Of a DNA stretch of 64,000 nucleotides, positions 55,949 to 64,000 are shown in pieces. The notes below the pieces were generated by a model, which made no database searches, was not told where the DNA came from, and saw nothing but the letters and a program-made list of their open reading frames with translations. The first letter of the stretch is position 1. Every line of letters begins with the position of its first letter. The position numbers were made by a program, and so were the translations under genes. This stretch comes from Cyclospora cayetanensis (taxonomy: Eukaryota > Apicomplexa > Conoidasida > Eucoccidiorida > Eimeriidae), in the NCBI RefSeq assembly GCF_002999335.1, contig NW_020312066.1, positions 1 to 64,000 of the forward strand, read 5' to 3'.

Positions 55949-58726
55949 ATGGATGACCAGAGATGGCTAGGGCTGGCTTTCGCCTTCATGGCTGCCTTTT
56001 TTACGGGTACGTTGCCGAGCTGAAGCACCGCATTTTCGGTGCAGAGGCCTCTCGATCTTGAGGTTTCGTGTGGCTTGCACCATGGAGACGTCATCCCGTG
56101 TATAGAATCCCACGCGCCGCTATCTTAGAGCGAACGCGTGTGGGCCAGCCGTCATTCAGATACCCCTCTTTTTCCACCGTGCACTCATGCAGAGCGTTCT
56201 CTGGTGTGTGTATGTGTATGTGTGTATTTATGTGTGCGTGTGGACGGCACAGGATCTTACCAGGTGCCAAGGAAGCTCCCTTCGCTGCACAAGCTGGGCC
56301 CTTCGCTAAAGGAACAAATTTATGTTTTCTACGTATCCCTGGGCTTTTGTGTGGCATGCGCGCTTTCCCTCGTGTTGCTGCCGTACAATAAAGCTTTGAT
56401 GAACAGCCCGCTGGTCGGAACGCACTTCATCTTCACGTGGTGGGGGGCCCTCTCAGGCAAGTATTCGGCACACGTCCTATGCACTGCATGCCTTTTGCTG
56501 TGCCCCCGTTTTTAAGGGTGTGTGATCTGGCCTGGCCTCAAGGGCACACCGCTTCAAGCCTCGTCAATTTAGCTATTCCCCGCTCAAGGGGAGCGCCAAT
56601 TCCACGGATCGATCGAGCAAACAAACCATGAACGCGCCAGAAGCGACCCTCCACGGATTTTCTGTGGCTTGCGTCTCAGGAACCTTGGTTCTAGTCGCGC
56701 TGTCGGTAGGCTTCTTGGCGATTTCCCGCCTTGGAATCGCCCTGAATGCCGCCTGCTCCATGGGGGCAGCGGCAGTGACTTCTTTTCTATGGGGAATTTG
56801 GGTAAATAACGACAAAGTTTCTCTCCTTTGGGTCGACGGTCTCGCCGTTGCGCTCATTGTTGGTGGTGGAGCCATCGCTGCTCTGTTCAAGGAAGCAGGC
56901 AATACGGCAGCTGCCCTTCAGAGGCTTGTGACGCACGGTAAGCAAGGCAATCGTCTAGCTTTTCTTTCACTGGCTGCGACTGGTCCCGTGGGCATTGAGG
57001 CGCGAGAGTAGCAAGCTCTCTCGACACGTGGCTCCTGTTTGAACACTGCCACTTTATGTGCGCGAAAAGCCTTGCTGCTGCCGCTGCTGCTCCGCAGACA
57101 CGCTTCCCCCCCGTCGCTGGAGCTCGTTGAATATAACGCCCTCTACAGCCGCGACAGAGGACGCCGCCCTTGCAGATCCATCCCCCTCCATGGAAGGGCC
57201 TCTCCTGGACGATGAATCCGTGCACTCCGAAGCGCATGTCTCCACGAATCTGTTCAGTGGGGCAAACTCGAAGCCTCCCAAGCGCAGGGGCCCTCCGTCG
57301 AGCGTCGCGTCGCCTCTGCTTCGCGTCAGCAGCGACAGCGCCGCCTTGAACTCCCCAGCTGGAGGGGCAGGCTCCACGTGGACCTCGCCAGCACTCCTAG
57401 CGGAAGGAGCCTCCGCTCTGTTGGCAGGGGAAGGAGCCCCCGCTGACTACCCTGCAAGTGCCTCTGGCGCACTCGAAGGCGTCGAAGCCCTCAGCTCCTT
57501 GGACAGAGCAGCTGCAACGCTGGCGTCACTCCTCTCGGGTGTTGTGGGTGGCATGTCACTCGGCCCCATGTCCTTTGTGTTGCCTGAAGCTAAGGGATTA
57601 GCGTTCCTCCCCAGCTTTGGCATTGGTAAGCAGCGGGGAGGGTCGCTGCGTCATGCAGCATGCGCTCTGGGGCCCTCCGACACTGCGTCTATCTACGCCC
57701 CCTTCTCCTCTACAGACAGTTCTCTCCCTAATTTCCCCTTCTCATCGGTCCATTCTGGCTCACTCGCATGTGGCGTTTTACCGCTTGCCTCGGCCCCTTC
57801 TTTTCTCTCTCGTCGCCTCGAAACACCCACCTTCACCTTTCTTTCCTCCCCTTATAATGCATGTGGGCGTCTCTTCCTTCACCCACACCCCCCTTATCTC
57901 CCTCCTCTCTCTGGGCTGTACTGTTGTCACAACGCGCTAGCCCCCTCAATTCCATGCGCACTCTCTTCTCCGCCTCCTTTCAGGCCTCTTCACTGCCAAC
58001 ATCGTGGCGCTATGCATCTTCGTTCTCATTCGTCGGCTGAGGGGCCTGAGAGCCCCTCAGTTTCACTGCCGACGAGCTCTGCTCCCTGGCCTTCTCTCTG
58101 GAGTCCTCTATTCTTGCTCTGCCGTCTGCGTAATCCTTGCGATACCGCGTAAGCCTCTAAACTCTACAAACGCCGTCCGCGCCAACTACCTTTTCTGCTG
58201 CAGATGCGAACGCTAGTTGCCCTTTTGGTGCCCTGGTAAACCTGCTGCTGATGCAGCTGCATGGGTTCCTGCTGCTGACTAGTGCGCATGGCTGCGCTTT
58301 CTGTAGTGCTGCTTGTATTCGTAATTGCGTGGACTCCACATTCTCGGGTTTACGCTCTGCTGCGTTGATGTACCTCAGGAATTTCCTTCTCCGTAAGCTC
58401 AACGCTCCCTTTCCTGCTGCTCCTGCACAAAAAGCTACTCTGTTTCTCTAGTTTATCTATTTTTGCTGCTTCCGCCTATTCTCTCTTAGGGCCTTTTCTC
58501 TTTTTCTGTCATCCTTGTGGTGGATCAGGTCGCATACCCAACAAAACAGAGCGCTATCATCTTCTCTGGCCTTTGGGGAATCTGCTTCTATGGCGAGCTT
58601 CGGGGCCGCTCGATTCTGGTTTTTGTTATTGGCGCCATATGTATTTTGGCAGGTGCCGCTCTCCTGTCCACCTATACATACCCATCAAGGCTTACTATTC
58701 CTGAGGCACATCACATGTCGCCCTAA
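55949..58726 (+). CDS. TMEM144-like drug/metabolite transporter, 459 residues, 6 exons
   Basis: Exons 55949-56006, 56253-56456, 56680-56937, 57149-57625, 57984-58129 and 58490-58726 join in phase. The start MDDQRWLGLAFAFMAAFF joins GSYQVPRK, matching the first helix and FGSNFVPVKK motif of TMEM144-type proteins. Hydrophobic helices follow: IYVFYVSLGFCVACALSLVL, THFIFTWWGALSG joined to TLVLVALSVGFLA, ALNAACSMGAAAVTSFLWGI, a loop of about 110 residues rich in Ser, Ala and Pro, LFTANIVALCIFVLI, LLSGVLYSCSAVC, YPTKQSAIIFSGLWGICFY and RSILVFVIGAICILAGAALL. The two halves carry the repeated family motif around a WG (TSFLWGIW and FSGLWGIC). It should lie in a membrane and move a small polar solute; the substrate is unknown. 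The exon 5 donor (GTAATC) is weak; a stronger GTAAGC at 58149 gives the wrong phase. Intron 2 begins GC. Confidence 0.8.
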
Positions 58727-60303
58727 GCTACAGAGCCAAAGAGCCACGAATAGCCCCCACTTTTTATGGTGGCGTTCGGGTTTAGGGCGTGGAGACGAGG
58801 GTTGAGGGAGGTTGTGCGGATCACGCCAAGCTGTACGTCCCCAAAACCTCCATTAGGCCCTCCAAAATCTGAGAAGAACGGGCCATGGGTGTGGGGACTT
58901 TGAGCCGCTGCTCGTTAGGATTAGCGCTCTTACGAAACAGCACTGGCATGAACAATAGCTCTTGTAGCTTCATATGCAGTCAAACAATGGCTTTCATCAA
59001 CAGCTAAAGCATTGCTTCATCAAGAGGGGCACCCTTCAGCAGCTGCAATAGCATGTGGTGCGTTGTGTTCCACTCCAGCGTACTAGACACTTGTGTCTTT
59101 TTGCACTTTATGCACTAGCAACCGAGAGGACAATGCATTGGGCCGCTGATGCGGAGACAGCGGCAGCGGAATCGATTGAGCCTCCATAATCGCATGTATT
59201 CATACACCTCCAAAAGGGGTCCCAAGTAGTTTCGGGTGGTACACGACACAGGAACAGGTGGCGTCTAAGAACGTTCAAGGAATTTATAGGCTAATTGTAC
59301 GGTTTGGCCGTATAATCAATGGGAATGCAAGGACCTTGTATGGTGAAGCTCCACCTGGTGTTTCATGGCGGTGGCTACAGGCCTCTTCCGTCTCCCTATG
59401 CACCTCCTGTAGTCTAAACTGCGTGCATTTATGCATTGCGTGGACTACAGCAGGATAGATAGCTTTCCTACACGTGACAGTTGCACCGGTGCTTCGCTGA
59501 GTAGGTTGTTCAACTAGGTTAGTGGCCCCTTCTGGATGAAATGCCAAAAAAGCTGTGGCTATGCATGTTCAGCGCCTGTCAATAGACCCTAAAGAATAAT
59601 CGGGCAAAGGAAGTTCTTTACTTTCAGCGCAGCACGGGTGTTTCGAGTGGTATCTGAACTCGTGTCCACGGTGGGTCACTGGGAGTGCCATGGAGGATGT
59701 GTTTTTTCGTGAAATCTGTGATCGTTGCAAGAATTCGATGAAGCAAGAAATTCAAACCTATTTAAATCTCAGGTTACATGTATTTTTGCCCGCCATTAGA
59801 GGCTTGGCTTGTGCCCTTCTGCCTTAGGAGGGAAACGCGCGCAGCAGTCAGTCCATTCAGGAACCAGTGGCCAAAGGAGCTGTGTGGCTTGAACACCCTG
59901 TCTACCTAGCTTTCTTTGGGGCCTTCCCGTTTCATCTGACGCCAATTCAGTCTCTAACATCGTTTCGACAATCAAATCAGAATAAAGGATCATTTCTGTG
60001 TCTTCTGCCACCTACTGACTCGGGGGTGCGCTGATACTCCTCCACAAAGCTCGCTCACAGTGCCCGCAGCCTTCTCCCCTCGACATATCCAATAATAGCT
60101 CGCAGCTTCCTCTTGTTTTCTTCCCTCTGGATACCGCACAAGGGTCTGTGGGCAGGGATCCCTCCCCGTCAGAGGCCGTGCAAACGCGCCCTGCCAACAC
60201 AAAACTCTTCCCACTTATCGCGTAGGCTGCAGATAGTCGGGGCCCCCTTCTACCTGAGGGGCCCCCTACCCCTTTATGCGGTGTCTGCATTTCGCACTTG
60301 GCT
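58727..60303. other. Intergenic stretch, one weak minus-strand frame
   Basis: About 1.6 kb. The only protein-like frame is on the minus strand at 59796-60011 (MILYSDLIVETMLETELASD, ending PKAEGHKPSL), possibly the last exon of a minus-strand gene whose upstream exons would overlap the membrane-protein gene at 60304; not established. At 60240-60275 two GGGGCCCC-type blocks form a short inverted repeat. Confidence 0.4.
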
Positions 60304-61632
60304 ATGAGCAATCCTTGGGCCCACCTTTTCCTCGCCCTGGCTCTACACTGGGTATTGCTCGTGTCCCCTGTCGCTCTAGGGGCCGTGCTCGACGACCATG
60401 CAGCACAGGCTACCCCCTCACCCCACGTTTCTGGCCCTCTATCATCTATTCTGGCCGCGACAGAGGGTTTACAACTGCACAGTGGCTCCAGAGAGCCGCT
60501 GTCTTCAATTCTAGAGTTCCGTGCCACCGCTCAGGATGCCCACACAGTAGGAACCCTCGTGGGAGCCCTAGAAAAGGGTGTCTCAGTCACCAAAGAGGAT
60601 GCTACTGTCCTCGACACCTCAGGCTCCTCACAGAGGCACGCTGACAACTCCACGGCGTGGGGTACTCCTTCAATTATTTGCATTCTCTTTGCCTCCATTG
60701 TTATTTCAGTGTGCGTTGCTATTGGCTGCGTATTTGTGGTGCGCCGGACCAAGAAACTGAAGGCTGCAAAAACCATTTCAGCGGAAGAAGTGGCCCATAG
60801 CGCCAGCACCTATCTCATAGGGCGCTGGGGATGGACACCCGCAGCGTCCAAGCGCAGTAGCACCAACATCATAAACAGCAGCTCGAGACGTTGCACGCCA
60901 CGTGTCTACCCCTCAAGTGCAGAAACAGAAGAACCCCTTTCTCTCCCCCCCATTACTGGACTGTGGGGGCCCTCTATCGGGATCTCCTTGATGACCTCCC
61001 GCCTCGAGGGAGAAGTGCCCTGGTCACTGGAGGCGCCGCCCTCTGCAGCACAAGGCCCCCCGAAAGGGCCCCAACTAATTCAAGGATCGCAAACGCAACA
61101 AGAAACGATTTCATCGGCACTTAAGGGGGGAATGGACTCGTAAGCCATTTGCTGCTGCTGCTCGTGCTGGCGCTGCTGCTGGTGGTGGTGTTGTAGTGGC
61201 GATTGCTTGCGGCGTTGCTCTTCTTTGTCTTGCTGCTGCGTCTATTGCTCTTACCATAGCACTGCTGCTCCTGCGTACAGTGAGAATGCCGATGGCTGTG
61301 TCGAGAGCCTCAGCTGGCAGCCTACGCACCTCCAGCATCAAGTCTTGTGTGGGGGGCCCTCGAGGAGCAGCAGTAGAGACAGCCTAGGCGGCCAGAGTCC
61401 GTCAGGCCTCTCCAAAGCCCCTTATAGCTGTAGAACCTCGGCATCTGCAGCAGCTGCAGCAGCGATTGAGTTACCAACCACTTTTGCAGTCGCTACTCCT
61501 TGCAGCGGAGGTCTTAAAGAATTGCTACAGTGGGGGGCGGGCCCTGGAGCAGAAGGGGAAGACCCAGAAGAAGCAGACCTTAGTGTGTTTGCCTCTCTTC
61601 CAGGGGAGCTGCCTAATGCGCAGAGCTTCTGA
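60304..61632 (+). CDS. Signal-peptide type I membrane protein, 384 residues, 2 exons
   Basis: ATG 60304 opens a clear signal peptide (MSNPWAHLFLALALHWVLLV, cleavage near SPVALGA). A luminal part of about 95 residues holds a short duplicated motif (GPLSSILAATEG and EPLSSILEFRAT) and one N-glycosylation site (NST at 115). A membrane helix spans about 123-146 (IICILFASIVISVCVAIGCV) followed by VRRTKKLK, so the tail is cytosolic. The first frame ends in TAA at 61143, but a GTAAGC donor at 61140 spans that stop and joins in phase to 61314, adding 106 residues (Ser, Ala and acidic). The cytosolic tail has no recognised domain. It may be a coccidian-specific surface or organelle membrane protein; no homologue was recognised. 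A second hydrophobic frame lies within the intron (see findings). Confidence 0.55.
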
Positions 61633-62274
61633 TGGCATTCTAGAAAGCCCTCTCGACTATCGCAACCACTGGAAGATTTTGTGGGGCCTGCCGAAGGAGC
61701 TCTCAGTCGCTAAAATGGCACTTCAAAGGGCCCCCCCTGTTGCACGCTCCAGCTAGGCCTAGTTTGGGGAGTCCGTGAAGGCGTGAAGCTTCATAGGCAG
61801 GCCTGTAACACGACCAAAAAAAGCCCCTATACGCAGTCTCTACAGGCCACAGGGGGCCCCGGGGGGGTCCAGAGGAGGGCCTCTCTGTGTTTGTACTCGG
61901 GGCCCATTCATGGGGATCCCATGAGATGTTAGTTCTCTAATGAGCCGCAGCACATCGGGCTGCTGCGAGAGAGCTGCTAGAGAGGTGCTGGCACTGGGGT
62001 CCTTCGAGAAACATACTGGGCAGGGATTCAAGATGCTGGCTGGAGGGGGCCCTCCTCGGTTTTGGGGGGGCCCCACCCCCACCAACAAACACCACGTTGA
62101 TGAGGGTTATCCTGATGTCGCCAGTGCGGCTATTAACAGTGGTATCGCTTCCGTTACTGTTGTTGGAGAAGCTCCTACAAGGGACTCGCCAACAGCTAGT
62201 GCCGGAGGCGTTGCCGCTCCCTGTTCTACTGTCGATATGAGTGCTGCTGCGAATGCGGCGCCATTGCTTTGCGC
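61633..62274. other. Convergent intergenic stretch with GC-rich blocks
   Basis: About 640 bp between the membrane-protein gene and the next minus-strand gene. A plus-strand frame at 61940-62308 (GIASVTVVGEAPTRDSPTA) is partly protein-like and could be a further 3' exon of the upstream gene, but I could not phase it. Contains GGGGGCCCC blocks at 61851-61865 and 62045-62085. Confidence 0.35.
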
Positions 62275-63952
62275 TTATCCCCGCCGGGTAGCAGCACCGC
62301 TGCGGTGAGTGGGCGGCCTGCTACTGGCAGCCACGCTTGTGGTCCTGCCGCTGCTGCTGCTGCTACTGCTGCTACCGCTGCTACTGCTGCTGCTGCTGCT
62401 ACTGCTGCTGTCCTCGTCCGCATTAGGCAATGCTAGGTTGGACCGCTGCAGCAGCATCATAAAAGAAAACAGCAGAATAACTGGCACCAGCATTTGCTTA
62501 AGCGGCACCACTATATTTAAGGACAACACCAGTCTAAGGAAGACATTGATGAGATAGGCCATCAAGCCGGTTCTATGGAGGATAGGGAGCTGAGTCTGTA
62601 GCTGCCTGCAGCAGCGAACCTCGGCAGAGTAGTGCGTTCTCTGGACATTCCCTAGAAACCGAAGCGAAGCTCTGCTGGTTTCTCCCGTGTAGTCAATGTG
62701 GCACAACTTGATGCACCTGAACAGCAACAGCATCAGCCAAATGTAAGCGCAACATTAGTGCCGGCTAGAGGCGACCACGAATACAGTGGCGTCAGAAGAC
62801 AAAGGTCACTACAAGACCGGGGAGACTAAATCTTCGAGCGATCAATCGCACACTCTGCATTCGGCTAGAGGCTACTGATGCCCACTCACAAGGGATTTGA
62901 GCACCGCATCCTCAAGGGCCTCCTTGAATCCGCCCCGCAGCACTCATTAAAACTGTCTGGACCCGTGTAGGCATTAAGCTCGGCGAAGAGATATACCACG
63001 AGGCGGTTCGTGAAGGTAACCCAAGGCTCGAGAGTCTCTGTAGAATCAGCAACACGCAGGGCATCACCAGACGCCGCGAGCTCCATCAATACTTTAGGAG
63101 GCTGTTCAGAACCGAAAATGGCATAGGGGCTAAGCAACGTCTGCAGCAGCGGCAGTACGAAAAAACATGAATACCAGGCAGTTTCAGCTTGATGCAAGCA
63201 AATCCATTTTCCTTCTGTACAAATCCTAGCCAAGGAACGCACGGCCCCAACAGTTCCGCGGCTCCCAAAGTCTCCTGCATTTCATCGTCTAAGGGAGAGA
63301 GACGTCGGGGAACGTCGGCTGCCAGCACCAGCAGTACCGATTGCTGAGTGTCTGGATCGGGCCACATGTGCTTGAAGCGGCCGAGGAGGTCTGCCCGCGC
63401 TGAACAGGCAAAAAAACAGTGGCAATGCAGAAAACCGCGCTGCTTATAGAATCCGTGAAATCGAGCACAATAGCAACAAAAGGAGCAGCGGCAAGCTGCG
63501 CTGGCCCCCCACCCGAGCTCATGACTCACCCGTGTACACCAGAAACATACACAAACGCACCCCGGTACACACAACCACCAGAACGCATCTACACAAGCAA
63601 TGTAGTTTATTCTTGTCGCGGGTATTCGTGTGGTCGATGCGTCATTGAGCAACGATTTAGGGCTTCAGACTTTGCGTATATGCGGCGTAAAAGAGTAGGA
63701 AGGGAGAGGAGAAGCGCGCTTCGCAGCTCGTGGTTAGAAAGGGCAAACGGAAACGAACGCATATACACCTGAAATGGCATCCATAAAGTCTCCAGCAAGG
63801 CGCCTGCATTCGTCTTGAGTTCTTCTAAGACTTTGTTCAGCGGCCCCTTTCAACTCGGCCATGAAAGACATATCGATCTCAGAAGGGGGCACAGGGGGGC
63901 CCGCTGCAGGCGGGGCGCCCGCGCTAGAGCGTCGTTTTCCCCACCCGAACAT
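62275..63952 (-). CDS. Hypothetical 340-residue protein with hydrophobic C-terminal part and poly-Ser tail, 4 exons
   Basis: Minus-strand exons 63952-63769, 63399-63243, 63129-62890 and 62716-62275 join in phase (1,2,2). The protein starts MFGWGKRRSSAGAPPAAGPP, a basic Pro-rich head, then a helix (MAELKGAAEQSLRRTQDECR) and a compact domain (DLLGRFKHMWPDPDTQQSVL, KVLMELAASGDALRVADST, TFTNRLVVYLFAELNAY). The last exon holds two hydrophobic helices (LMAYLINVFLRLVLSLNIVV, MLVPVILLFSFMML) and a Ser-rich tail from AGC/AGT codons. The second junction is chosen by phase. In an alternative, an unseen splice would read GFKEALEDAVLKSL and end at VHQVVPH, without the membrane part. No family recognised. 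Confidence 0.55.
62345..62415. repeat. GCT/ACT trinucleotide run (poly-Ser on minus strand)
   Basis: About 70 bp of GCTGCTACT-type units on the plus strand; on the minus strand they read AGC/AGT Ser codons in the tail of the 340-residue protein, with one Gly. Confidence 0.85.
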
Positions 63953-64000
63953 TTTCGTCGGGTGAATCGTGCCTAAACGCTGGTTAGGTTGGTTGTGTGT

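Noticed and set aside
58130..58148. Stronger GTAAGC donor at 58149 for transporter exon 5
   Set aside because: It leaves phase 1, which no acceptor before the last exon can satisfy; the weaker GTAATC at 58130 gives phase 0 and a better family alignment.
60012..60527. 171-codon minus-strand frame
   Set aside because: It is antisense to the signal peptide and luminal part of the membrane protein, whose signal peptide and membrane helix make the plus strand far more convincing.
1..64000. Interstitial telomere repeats (TTTAGGG/CCCTAAA) typical of Eimeria
   Set aside because: Only isolated single heptamers are seen, no tandem array.

Overview
This is nuclear DNA of a eukaryotic parasite, most likely a coccidian of the Eimeria type (Eimeria, or the close relative Cyclospora). 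The genes are split by many short introns with GT-AG ends. Proteins carry long single-residue tracts (Ala, Gln, Ser) written by CAG-type trinucleotide runs. The window also holds a ciliary transport gene, as expected of a parasite with flagellated male gametes. There are no bacterial operons, phage genes or CRISPR arrays. All identifications rest on reading translations by eye and matching remembered family sequences; no search was run.

Layout. 1-25 kb is repeat-poor and intron-rich. It holds the last exon of a gene entering from the left, a roughly 20-exon IFT140 gene (2804-18473) with a tRNA-Asn lying antisense in its first intron, and an unrecognised multi-exon gene (about 18.6-22.4 kb). 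25-49.3 kb is repeat-rich. It holds a single-exon poly-Ala protein (minus), a CARM1/PRMT4 arginine methyltransferase (plus), an unrecognised small gene (32.3-33.7 kb), an 8-exon helical-repeat protein (minus, 34036-39708) and, 341 bp away head to head, a 2,600-residue HPS5/TECPR2-like WD protein (40050-49241). Long TG, TA and CT microsatellites fill several introns here. 49.3-64 kb is again repeat-poor. It holds two unrecognised genes that appear to diverge near 51.8 kb, a TMEM144-like drug/metabolite transporter (55949-58726) with one GC-AG intron, a signal-peptide type I membrane protein (60304-61632), and a minus-strand gene with a possible membrane tail (62275-63952).

The genes do not form a pathway. 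Two have recognisable trafficking roles: IFT140 in the retrograde IFT-A complex, and the HPS5-like protein by family (BLOC-2 / endolysosomal trafficking). CARM1 is a chromatin and transcription enzyme. The clearest structural themes are the alternation of repeat-poor and repeat-rich segments, and CAG-type runs that are nearly always oriented to encode Gln, Ala or Ser on the transcribed gene's sense strand.

Confidence is highest where splice phases close exactly across several junctions: the IFT140 3' half, CARM1, the 947-residue helical protein, the HPS5-like gene, the transporter and the 340-residue gene at the right end. In the repeat-poor segments, exons are short and often lack an internal ATG, so the unrecognised genes are outlined only approximately.
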